DNA of 64,000 nucleotides from Chelativorans multitrophicus (GTDB lineage: Bacteria > Pseudomonadota > Alphaproteobacteria > Rhizobiales > Rhizobiaceae). Every line of letters starts with the position of its first letter. Position 1 is the stretch's first letter. The stretch lies in contig NZ_JAAAPL010000003.1 in assembly GCF_011317445.1 (NCBI RefSeq), forward strand, positions 372,001 to 436,000. Direction: 5' to 3'. The translations under genes were made by a program, and so were the position numbers. Positions 1 to 7,395 of the stretch are shown here, piece by piece. The notes under the pieces are model-generated. The model saw nothing but the letters and a program-made list of their open reading frames with translations. It was not told the DNA's origin and made no database searches.

Positions 1-1034
1 TCGCCCTCAGCCAGCAGAATGGAGAAAGCTTGGTTTCCCGGCGCAACATGGATTGTGAAACTGTGATGACCGGCTAGCTGTTGAAAATCGTCCAGAGGAA
101 CTCTTTTTATTTCCAGCCGCTCTTCCGCCAACGAAATCGAGAAGGCTTGCTTGCCCTGCTCGACATAGACGATAAAGCCACGGTGTGCCGCAACCGATAT
201 TCTTTCAGTGATAAAATCCGGCTCTCCGAGTTGTCCGTCACCAACATGCACCTTGACCGAGCGGCAGCATGCAACGGGTTGATAGATCGCCGCATTGCTC
301 GTGTTGAAATCGACGCCGAGCGCTGAAAGCCGAGAGGTTACTATTTGCGCGATTTCCCTTAGTTGCTTCTGCCAGTATGTCTGGAACTGATCAAAGAATA
401 TTTTATTATCAGGACAGTGCTTTAAGTATTCACGTTCTGAGGTAGCAAAATTTAACGGGAAGGTAGAAAGCTGATTATCGAGGCAAATGTCGATCAGCGA
501 TTTTTCTGTATGGACCACCTTTGGCGGCACCCCCTTTATTCCGCCTGGCATGGTCTGGACAATCGGTATGCGCCTATCGGGATCGAGTTTGGATTTGATC
601 AGTTCTCGAGAAAAGATCTCTCGCCTGAACGGTAGATCATCGAGAATGTCCAAATGTGCGGCATAGGCCTCGTGTGGACGCGCAGTTAAAAGCAGACGGT
701 TGGCATTTCCTACGACCCGGAGCCAAGTGCCGATAGCGCGCGCCTTGCGAGACTCTCCGGCCTTCTTCGGCTTACCCGACATTTCTTTGTCAGCCGGACT
801 TTCGGTTTCGCTGTCGGCTGCACTCCAGTCTGGAAACAGCGACTTTAAGTGCTCTTTGGCTTCTTCTATCCTGCGGTCCCACTCGGCCGTTGCCTGCGGA
901 TCAGGGGAATAATGAGCAGGCGCCTTAAAGTTTTCGGAAAGGGTTTTCTGGTGGATTGGCCGAAGGTGCGTAATATTGGTGCTTCTGTAATTCACCGATA
1001 AAGAATTAAGGTTTCCAATACTTGCAGGAAGCAT
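1..1034 (-). CDS. Hypothetical protein with C-terminal repeat (partial, runs off left edge)
   Basis: I do not recognise this gene. An open frame of 344 codons starts at an ATG (1032-1034) preceded by AAGGA six bases upstream and continues past base 1. The frame stays open upstream of that ATG to a TAA near 1115, but the ribosome binding site favours the ATG. The protein has no signal peptide or clear membrane segment. Residues 287-304 and 326-343 are related copies of an F-x-x-x-V-x-x-G-x-Q-A-F-S-I-x-L-A-E unit with a 39-residue period, so the missing C-terminus may hold more copies. The DNA looks richer in A+T than its neighbours, and no syntenic partner is visible, which suggests acquired DNA. 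The reading frame is well supported; the function is unknown. Confidence 0.7.
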   Translation of the reverse strand, partial: MLPASIGNLNSLSVNYRSTNITHLRPIHQKTLSENFKAPAHYSPDPQATAEWDRRIEEAKEHLKSLFPDWSAADSETESPADKEMSGKPKKAGESRKARAIGTWLRVVGNANRLLLTARPHEAYAAHLDILDDLPFRREIFSRELIKSKLDPDRRIPIVQTMPGGIKGVPPKVVHTEKSLIDICLDNQLSTFPLNFATSEREYLKHCPDNKIFFDQFQTYWQKQLREIAQIVTSRLSALGVDFNTSNAAIYQPVACCRSVKVHVGDGQLGEPDFITERISVAAHRGFIVYVEQGKQAFSISLAEERLEIKRVPLDDFQQLAGHHSFTIHVAPGNQAFSILLAEG

Positions 1035-1293
1035 GCATAATCCTTCAGCCTGATCAGAATTTAGCTTCTGAATGAAAATGACTCCATATCGAACCAATCG
1101 AGCTTATGGAAAAATCGATTTTTCAGGTAACGCTTCACCGCCTCTGATTTGGAAAGGCGGTGCGCAGCGCTGGTAATGGCATCGCGCGAACGCTACGCTC
1201 CCCGTCTTCCTGCAGCGGGGATCCAAGGCGAAAGGGAAAAGCAATCGGCCAGCGCCGGCAATCGTTCTTCAGTGCACAGGGCGCTGGCTAATG

Positions 1294-1803
1294 CTAGCGT
1301 TTGGCCGTTTCCGACTCGGTCGCGTGACGCATGAGGTGGGCCTGCGTGATCTCACGGCAATGATCCAGCAGCCAAGAAGCCATCGCCTCCTCTTCGCGAC
1401 AAATTTCTTCGCATACGCGCGCAGTCTCCATGTCGCCCGCAGCTTCCGCTCCTGCCGCCAAGATACGGTAAGAGCCGATTTCCATATGTTCAAACGTGTA
1501 ACCCGCAAGCAAACCTTTCACCACCTCGTCGCCGGCCAGCACACCGCCTGCTGTTTGCATCAGCGCCGTGAATTGGCCGGCGAAATCCTTCATTCCCGAG
1601 GGAGATGTCCCGCGCCTTTGCAGGCAGGCTTCCAGTCGTTGCTTTTGTGACTGCGTCTCGACGATATGCTGGTCTATGCGGGTGCCGAGCTCCGGATAAC
1701 TCTCGATACGGCCCGCCAAGCCGTTGAGCATATGCTCGGCTTGCAACTCCATGGCGTGCGCATCGCGAAGCCATTGGTTCAGCCTCTCGTCCATATCAGC
1801 CAT
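1294..1803 (-). CDS. DUF892 (YciE/YciF-type) ferritin-like protein
   Basis: The 169-residue product is almost wholly helical. It carries Glu/His-rich segments (AHAMELQAEHM near the N-terminus, FEHMEIGSYRI in the middle, EEICREEEAMASWLLDH near the C-terminus), as in the YciE/YciF (DUF892) branch of the ferritin-like superfamily. These proteins are linked to stress responses in enterobacteria, but their chemistry is not established. I chose the ATG at 1803 because GGGAGTGA lies just upstream; an in-frame start 15 bases earlier has none. The next gene upstream on the same strand, a DUF4142 protein, is only 17 bases away, so the two are probably co-transcribed. Soluble and cytoplasmic by appearance. 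Confidence 0.85.
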   Translation of the reverse strand: MADMDERLNQWLRDAHAMELQAEHMLNGLAGRIESYPELGTRIDQHIVETQSQKQRLEACLQRRGTSPSGMKDFAGQFTALMQTAGGVLAGDEVVKGLLAGYTFEHMEIGSYRILAAGAEAAGDMETARVCEEICREEEAMASWLLDHCREITQAHLMRHATESETAKR

Positions 1804-1820
1804 CAATCTCACTCCCACGG

Positions 1821-2393
1821 CTATTGCTGAGCAAGCTGCTGCACTTGCTCGAGATGTTCTTGCAGGGTCGGCAATGTCTTCTCGGCAAAATCCGCCAGGC
1901 TTCCCTGCTGTTCAGCGTAGCTTGAGAAAAGCGCGACAGCCCGTTGATGCGCTGCCAGCTGCATTTGCAAATACTGACTGTCGAACTGATCGGCCGAAGC
2001 TTGCTCAAGCTGAGTAAGCATCTGCTCGTGCGCGGCATCGAGCGATTTCGGGACATCGTTGACGCCATCGCCCGCCGCAGCCTGCGTCATTTCTTCGCCG
2101 GCCTTGGTATGGTCATCCACCATCTTTTGAGCGAATTCACGAACCTCGTCGCTCTGCGCCTTTTCGAGGGCAACCCGGCTCGATTCGATCTCCAACATAT
2201 TGGATTGGGCAGCCATAGTGGCAAATTCCTGAGGCGTGGAGGCGGTGGCCTCGCTTCCAGCCGGCTGATCATTCTGTTCCGAGAGTTGAGGCTCGGCAGG
2301 CGATGCCGGATCGCTGCCGGAATCCTGCGATAGGGCCGGGCTGCCAACTGCAAGCGCAAGTGCCGCTGTGGCCAATAGAAGTCGGCGATGCAT
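1821..2393 (-). CDS. DUF4142 domain protein, secreted
   Basis: The 190-residue protein starts with a clear signal peptide (MHRRLLLATAALALAVGSPALSQ), followed by a Ser/Pro/Glu-rich linker to about residue 60. A helical DUF4142 domain fills the rest, with the typical S-x-x-V-x-x-F-A-x-x-M-x-x-D-H pattern (EVREFAQKMVDDHT). DUF4142 proteins are predicted periplasmic four-helix bundles, common in rhizobia and often near stress genes; no biochemical role is established. The start at 2393 has AGGAGG at ideal spacing. It lies 17 bases upstream of the DUF892 gene, so the two probably form a two-gene unit of small stress-associated helical proteins, one exported and one cytoplasmic. Confidence 0.88.
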   Translation of the reverse strand: MHRRLLLATAALALAVGSPALSQDSGSDPASPAEPQLSEQNDQPAGSEATASTPQEFATMAAQSNMLEIESSRVALEKAQSDEVREFAQKMVDDHTKAGEEMTQAAAGDGVNDVPKSLDAAHEQMLTQLEQASADQFDSQYLQMQLAAHQRAVALFSSYAEQQGSLADFAEKTLPTLQEHLEQVQQLAQQ

Positions 2394-2473
2394 TGGAATT
2401 CCTCCTTGGAGTGCGTATTGCCTCGAACGCCGAACGGCGAGACTGCGCGCATGTTCCTTGGCGGATCGGCAAA

Positions 2474-3727
2474 CTAGGGCGTGGGCGGCAGTTCCATGAC
2501 GAAACCGCTTTCCGGGAGCGCCGGAAGGCGATTCATCGCGATGCGCAGATCCTGCTCCGGCACCGTGTAATGCGTGGCGAGGAGCTGGCGGACAGCCTCG
2601 ACCATGAGCCCGATGGTGAGCCACTCGCCAGGGCAGCGATGGCCGGTTATGAATCCTCCCCCGCCCTGAGGAATAAAACCGTAGCCATCACCCTGCCACC
2701 CGCGAAAGCGGTGGGGGTCGAAGACCTCGGCATCCTGCCAAGCATCCGGATGGTGATTGGTGCCATAAAGATCGAGCAGCACCCAGTCGCCGGCGCCAAA
2801 ACTGTGACCACACCAGGAAAAGGGTTGCAGCACCCGGCCTCCCACCATCGGAAAAAAGGGATAATAGCGGCGAACTTCCTGGACGAAGGCTTCCACTTCT
2901 GCGTCTGGCGCGCCTGCCGCGAGATGCTCTGCAGCATTCGAGTGAACATGGAGCGCATGGCCGACAAAGGTGACGTATCGAGCGACCGCCACGATGGGAC
3001 GCAAGAGGTTGATCAGCTCCACAGCGGCTACCTCAGGGGCAAGCTCGGCGCCCGAAAGATCCCGGTGCAGGGCAATTTGCGCGGCAGGGCAGTTGTCTTG
3101 GAGAGGTAATTCGTCTCTTCGGATCGCCTCAATCATTCCCCGAGCCCATGCTTCGCAGCTCAGGCGCATCAGGCGGGCACGCAAGTGGCCTGGCCCAAAA
3201 CTTCCGGCACCCTCGATCATGGCGGCAAGCTCAGCCGTTCTCCGCTTCGGGTCTGCCCGGTCGAGCGGCAAGCCGCACCACAAAAGTGCGGTGTATGTCA
3301 GAGCCTCACGCGCAAGGTCATGCAGCCTCACGCGCGTGGGTGCGCGGCGGAGCGCCGCCTGCCACTGCGCACGGAAGATGGAAATCGCGCGGCCAAGGCC
3401 GGCCGCATCCATCATGTCCATGAACATCTGCTTGCGATGATGGTGCGCCTCGCCATCGAGGGTCTGCACGCTGCCCCAATCCTGAAGGAGGGCGAGCGCT
3501 GTACGCGGAATGGCGGCGCGGCGCGTGAAGCGACCTGGGCGGTAGAACTGCTCTGCTGCCGCCGGCCCACGCATGAAGATCACTTCCCGCATCATTATGC
3601 GTGTGCGGAACGCATCGGCACCGATCTCGTTGCAGCGTTTGGTCACGAAGAGATAGCCTTCGCGCCAAAGCGCAAGGCTGCTATCAACAGCGCGGAGAGC
3701 CGGGATAGTCGAGCCGGAGGTGAGCAT
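2474..3727 (-). CDS. CYP152-type cytochrome P450 (fatty-acid peroxygenase)
   Basis: The 417-residue protein carries the heme-thiolate loop around Cys365 (GHRCPGE) and the K-helix ExxR (E284-R287). Residues 240-250 read NLLRPIVAVAR, with Arg243-Pro244 at the place where ordinary P450s have an acid-alcohol pair. That Arg-Pro pair and the Gly-rich QGGGG stretch before the Cys loop are hallmarks of CYP152 enzymes (P450 BS-beta, SP-alpha). Those enzymes use hydrogen peroxide to hydroxylate or decarboxylate long-chain fatty acids without redox partners. The neighbour upstream, 17 bases away, is a type II NADH dehydrogenase, so the pair is probably one transcript. Substrate and alpha/beta selectivity cannot be read from the sequence. 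No signal peptide, so cytoplasmic. Confidence 0.9.
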   Translation of the reverse strand: MLTSGSTIPALRAVDSSLALWREGYLFVTKRCNEIGADAFRTRIMMREVIFMRGPAAAEQFYRPGRFTRRAAIPRTALALLQDWGSVQTLDGEAHHHRKQMFMDMMDAAGLGRAISIFRAQWQAALRRAPTRVRLHDLAREALTYTALLWCGLPLDRADPKRRTAELAAMIEGAGSFGPGHLRARLMRLSCEAWARGMIEAIRRDELPLQDNCPAAQIALHRDLSGAELAPEVAAVELINLLRPIVAVARYVTFVGHALHVHSNAAEHLAAGAPDAEVEAFVQEVRRYYPFFPMVGGRVLQPFSWCGHSFGAGDWVLLDLYGTNHHPDAWQDAEVFDPHRFRGWQGDGYGFIPQGGGGFITGHRCPGEWLTIGLMVEAVRQLLATHYTVPEQDLRIAMNRLPALPESGFVMELPPTP

Positions 3728-3744
3728 ACCTCACAACGCGTGGC

Positions 3745-5139
3745 TCATGGTGCTCGTTCCTTTGGCAAAGACACAGAAGCGGCTGTTCGCGCCTTAGCTT
3801 CAGCGGCGACGGTTTCGGCTTCTTCAAGCATTGGCGACCGATCGGATACCAGGGATTCGTCCGTTATCAGCCTCGCGCCGCGTTCGAAGGTGAGGTAGCG
3901 CCAGAGCCATTGAACTGACACCGTCAGGCGATGTTGAAATCCCACCAGCAGATAGACATGGATGATCGCCCAGGAGAGCCAGGCGAGCCAGCCGGTGAGC
4001 TTGAAACGACCTTGCTCGAACACCGCGGCGTGGCGGCCGACAATGGCCGTATTCCCGCGGCCGTGATAGACGAATTCGTCGAGCGGCTTTCCGTCGCGTA
4101 GATGGCGGGCGAGCATGCGGCCGAGATGCCGGCCCTGTTGCTTCGCAACCTGTGCGAGGCCCGGCAGAGGCTTCCCGTCCTGTCCCGCGAACAGAGCCGC
4201 ATCGCCCATGGCGAAGACATTGCGGAGGCCCCTGACCCGCATGGCCCCGTCGACAATCACGCGCCCTGCCCGATCGGTTTCAGCGCCGAGTTGCGCGGCT
4301 AGAGGCGAGGCAGCCACGCCCGCGGCCCAAAGAACCAGACCGACGGGGACGGTGCTGCCGCCAAAAGTGATGCTATCCTTTTGGATGTCCTCCACCGGAG
4401 TGCTCGTGTGCACCTCCACACCCAGCCTTTCAAGGCGTTCGTGCGCGTAGGCAGAGATTTTTTCGGAAAAAGCAGGGAGGATGCGCGGTCCCGCCTCGAT
4501 CAGCATTATCCTTGCCGCCTCGGGCCGGGCGCTGCGAAAATCGCGGGCAAGCGTGAGGCGGCTAAGCTCAGCCAGGGATCCTGCAAGCTCCACGCCCGTC
4601 GGCCCACCGCCTACGATGGCTATGGTCATCTGGCGAGCCTGTTCATCTGGATCGAGAGTGCGTTCGGCGCGCTCAAAGGCGAGCAGTGCTTTGGCACGAA
4701 TTCGCCGAGCATCAGCGATCGTTTTCAGGCCGGGTGCAAAACGCGCCCAATCAGGATGACCGAAATAGCTGTGCGAGGCGCCGGTCGCGAGAATCAGATA
4801 GTCAAAATTCAAACATGAGCCGTCCGCCAGATGCAGCACCCGGGCGGCCATGTCGATGCTCGTCACCTCGCCAAGAAGCACCTGTACGCTTTCGTAGGGC
4901 CTTAGAATTTTGCGGATCGGCTCGGCTATATCCGCGGCAGAAAGTGCTGCGGTTGCCACCTGGTAGAGCAGCGGCTGAAAGAGATGATGGTTTTGGCGGT
5001 CAAGCAAGACGACGGGAATGCCCGCCCTGCCAAGCTCTTTTGCCGCCTCAAGGCCGGCAAAACCGGCGCCAACAATGACGATGCGCGATGAACGTGGGGC
5101 GACCGGCTCCGCCGGCGGCATGTCTTCGCGGGCACTCAC
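3745..5139 (-). CDS. Type II NADH:quinone oxidoreductase-like flavoprotein (NDH-2)
   Basis: From a GTG at 5139 (AAGGAG six bases upstream) the product is 464 residues; longer TTG and shorter ATG starts exist but lack a spaced ribosome binding site. The FAD-binding GAGFAG (about 24-29), the NAD-binding GGGPTG (about 177-182) and the C-terminal FAD contact FAMGDA (about 309-314) are all present. A hydrophobic C-terminal stretch (WLAWLSWAIIHVYLLVGF) suits peripheral inner-membrane attachment, as in NDH-2. The enzyme would pass electrons from NADH to quinone without pumping protons. The C-terminal tail after about residue 435 is acidic and Ala-rich. It is the first gene of a likely operon with the CYP152 P450. 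A related ferredoxin-type reductase is a less likely reading. Confidence 0.85.
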   Translation of the reverse strand: MSAREDMPPAEPVAPRSSRIVIVGAGFAGLEAAKELGRAGIPVVLLDRQNHHLFQPLLYQVATAALSAADIAEPIRKILRPYESVQVLLGEVTSIDMAARVLHLADGSCLNFDYLILATGASHSYFGHPDWARFAPGLKTIADARRIRAKALLAFERAERTLDPDEQARQMTIAIVGGGPTGVELAGSLAELSRLTLARDFRSARPEAARIMLIEAGPRILPAFSEKISAYAHERLERLGVEVHTSTPVEDIQKDSITFGGSTVPVGLVLWAAGVAASPLAAQLGAETDRAGRVIVDGAMRVRGLRNVFAMGDAALFAGQDGKPLPGLAQVAKQQGRHLGRMLARHLRDGKPLDEFVYHGRGNTAIVGRHAAVFEQGRFKLTGWLAWLSWAIIHVYLLVGFQHRLTVSVQWLWRYLTFERGARLITDESLVSDRSPMLEEAETVAAEAKARTAASVSLPKERAP

Positions 5140-5313
5140 AAGCAGCTCCTTGGCGATCAACCACGCCTCCGCCCACAATGCGCGTTTTGCAGCAAAACGC
5201 TGCCTCCTGGTGCTTGTTCCGCCTTCTTATTTGGTCAAGCCGGGGACGAATAGCAATGGAACCAGCGGCATTCTCGATTGTTCGCTGATGCGTCCGCAGA
5301 TCCGGAGCAACGC

Positions 5314-5769
5314 ATGAATACAGTACGATATGCTTTCTATAGCGGTTCGATGGCAGGGTTCGCTGCGCTTCTTTCCATTATGACTTCGGCAAAGGGCGAA
5401 GGCCGGGGAATGCTCCAGCCGGTCAACGCGACAAGCCATTGGCTGCATGGCGATTCGGTGGCCAGGAGAGCAACGGTCGACATGCGGCACACCGGACTTG
5501 GAGCAGTCACCAACTTGGCTTCGGCAATGTTCTGGGCGTTGCCTTTCGCGTTTTGGGCATCGCGGAGGGAACCGCAAAGCTTGCCACGCCTTCTTTGCGG
5601 TGCTTCGGTGGTCTCGGCCTTTGCCGCGCTTCTAGATTATGGCGTGCTGCCCCGGCGGATAACGCCGGGGTGGGAGCTCGCAATATCCAAGCGGTCAGTC
5701 GCGGGTGCATTTGCGGCGATGGCGATAGGGCTCGCTGCCGGCGCTTGGGCTGCGCAGCGGCAACGATAA
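5314..5769 (+). CDS. Hypothetical inner-membrane protein
   Basis: The 151-residue product starts at an ATG with GGAG seven bases upstream. It has about four hydrophobic segments: residues 9-22, about 63-80, about 91-106 and about 125-142. A conserved-looking loop contains PVNATSHWLHGD, followed by a MRHTGLGAVTNLASAMFWAL segment. Similar small membrane proteins with an N-[AV]-x-SHW-x-[WH]-G-D loop are common in proteobacteria without known function; this comparison is from memory. It is transcribed away from the NDH-2 gene with about 174 bases between them, room for divergent promoters. I assign no function. Confidence 0.7.
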   Translation: MNTVRYAFYSGSMAGFAALLSIMTSAKGEGRGMLQPVNATSHWLHGDSVARRATVDMRHTGLGAVTNLASAMFWALPFAFWASRREPQSLPRLLCGASVVSAFAALLDYGVLPRRITPGWELAISKRSVAGAFAAMAIGLAAGAWAAQRQR

Positions 5770-5862
5770 CAGTTCTCAAGGCGATCCGCTGAGGGTTGGC
5801 GCGGGGGGAACCTTATCCGCGCTTACGGATTGACACTTCGCTCAACAGCGAAGCAGGTTGCG

Positions 5863-6360
5863 ATGCAGGTCCCGCCAGTCCGCAAAGACGGCTTACAGCT
5901 TGAGGAAAAACGAAATTTTCACCGCCTCTTCTGGATCGTGGAGCGGGTGGCTTGGGTGGTGTTTGCTCTTATCCTCATCCTGGCGCTTGCTGGCCTCACA
6001 GGATCAGGAGGGTACTTTTCGACGGCAACCCAATCACTTTCGACAGGCCAGGTGGAGCATCCGCGCATTGCCCGCTGGGAAGCCTCGGACGAATTGCGGG
6101 TGAGCTTCGAAGGGGGCGCTGAGAAACACCGCCTGGATATCAGCTACAGCTTTTTCGAATATTTCGAGGTGGAGGGCATCCAGCCGGAGCCGGAACGCAT
6201 GCTGACGCTGCCGGATGGCGTGGCGATGGAGTTCGCGGCCGAAGAAGGAGCTCCGGCGAAAGTGATCGTCTACACACGTTCGCTTCACGCCGGCCGCGTC
6301 AGCTACCGCATCGCCCTTGACGGGGCCAGTACCGACGCCTCGACCCTGATTTTGCCATAG
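5863..6360 (+). CDS. Single-pass membrane protein paired with DUF421
   Basis: The 165-residue product has a short cytoplasmic N-terminus, one transmembrane helix at about residues 24-44 (WVVFALILILALAGLTG) and an extracytoplasmic beta-rich domain of about 115 residues. No enzymatic motif is visible. The next gene, a DUF421 protein, starts 10 bases downstream, and I recall the same one-TM-plus-DUF421 pairing in other proteobacteria, which suggests the two proteins act together in the membrane. The ATG at 5863 is preferred over an in-frame TTG 33 bases earlier because it leaves a normal short tail before the TM segment. Function unknown. Confidence 0.75.
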   Translation: MQVPPVRKDGLQLEEKRNFHRLFWIVERVAWVVFALILILALAGLTGSGGYFSTATQSLSTGQVEHPRIARWEASDELRVSFEGGAEKHRLDISYSFFEYFEVEGIQPEPERMLTLPDGVAMEFAAEEGAPAKVIVYTRSLHAGRVSYRIALDGASTDASTLILP

Positions 6361-6370
6361 GAGGATGCGG

Positions 6371-6811
6371 ATGGACTCCGTCGTTCGGGGAATCGTCATC
6401 TATCTTTTCCTCCTGATTGTCATCCGGCTGTCGGGGCGAAGGTCCCTCGCGGAGATCACAGCCTTCGATTTCGTCCTCCTGCTGATCATCGCGGAAACCA
6501 CACAGCAGGCCCTGCTTGGCGACGATTTTTCGCTGATCAACGCCGTTCTTCTGATCATCACGCTTTTCGTGGTGGATATTGCCCTTTCATATTTCAAGGA
6601 ATGGTCGCCCGGCGCGGCAACGCTCATCGACGGCACGCCCACCGTGCTGATCAGCCTCGGCAAAGCAGACAAGGAGGCGCTTAAGCGCACTCGTGTAAGC
6701 CTCGACGAGGTGATGGAAGCCGCCCGAGAGCAGCACGGGTTGGAGCGGCTCGAGCAGATCAAGTTTGCGGTACTGGAGATCGGCGGAAATATCAGCATCG
6801 TTCCGCGCTAA
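6371..6811 (+). CDS. DUF421 (YetF-like) membrane protein
   Basis: The 146-residue protein has two to three N-terminal transmembrane helices (to about residue 75) and then a small soluble alpha/beta domain. That domain has the conserved DUF421 features: an LIDG.PTVLI strand, then the R-V-S-L-D-E-V-M-E-A-A-R-E-x-x-G segment and a C-terminal KFAVLEIGGNISI strand. YetF-type proteins are widespread and sometimes spore- or stress-linked, but their biochemical role is unsettled. The second of two ATGs (6371) sits six bases after GGAGG and is chosen as the start; the first (6365) abuts the GGAGG. It is probably translated with the preceding single-TM partner from one mRNA. Confidence 0.88.
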   Translation: MDSVVRGIVIYLFLLIVIRLSGRRSLAEITAFDFVLLLIIAETTQQALLGDDFSLINAVLLIITLFVVDIALSYFKEWSPGAATLIDGTPTVLISLGKADKEALKRTRVSLDEVMEAAREQHGLERLEQIKFAVLEIGGNISIVPR

Positions 6812-6900
6812 GGTTGGTTAAGTTCCCATAAAGAAAGAAAAATCCTGGAACTTTCCCTGGTCCCTCATGTTGGGTGCACCATCGCGGCAAGGAGACAGGA

Positions 6901-7395
6901 TTGGAAAGGCTTGTGTGCGGCGCATTGGCCGGATTGTCGGCCACAATGGCGATGACGGCCGCTATGAGGCATTTGTGGCCGCGCCTGCGCGCGGATACCC
7001 GCTATCCGCTGCCGCCGCGTGAAATCATCGAGCAGGTGAAACCCATCGGGGGCGAGAGCGCGAGCCGGATTCAGACGCTTCTTGCCCATTTCGGGTTCGG
7101 CGCCCTGGCCGGCGGGATATACGCGTGTTTGACACCGCGCCGGCCCAACGGCGTTCTGTACGGGCTTGCCGTCTGGGCCGGCAGCTATTTCGGATGGATT
7201 CCAGCCTTGGGAATGCTGAAGCCGGCGACGCGACACCCCGCCGCGCGGAATCTGCTCATGCTCGCAGCCCATGTCATCTGGGGCGCCGCACTCGCCGCGG
7301 GCCTCAACGAGCTGGAAGGTGCCTCGAAGAGCATTTTCAGCGGCGGGACATCTGCCGATGCTGAAGACAATATCACCGCGAGGAGACGCGTATGA
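6901..7395 (+). CDS. DUF1440-like inner-membrane protein (YagU-like)
   Basis: The 164-residue product has several Ala/Gly-rich transmembrane segments and a conserved-looking RYPLPPREIIE loop after the first helix. This resembles small YagU/DUF1440-type membrane proteins; the family match is from memory and not certain. I place the start at a TTG (6901) because AAGGAG lies six bases before it; an in-frame GTG 27 bases upstream has no such site. Its end overlaps the start of the FAD/Rieske oxidoreductase by four bases (ATGA type). That overlap suggests translational coupling and a shared operon running through to the DUF2269 gene. Confidence 0.7.
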   Translation: MERLVCGALAGLSATMAMTAAMRHLWPRLRADTRYPLPPREIIEQVKPIGGESASRIQTLLAHFGFGALAGGIYACLTPRRPNGVLYGLAVWAGSYFGWIPALGMLKPATRHPAARNLLMLAAHVIWGAALAAGLNELEGASKSIFSGGTSADAEDNITARRRV

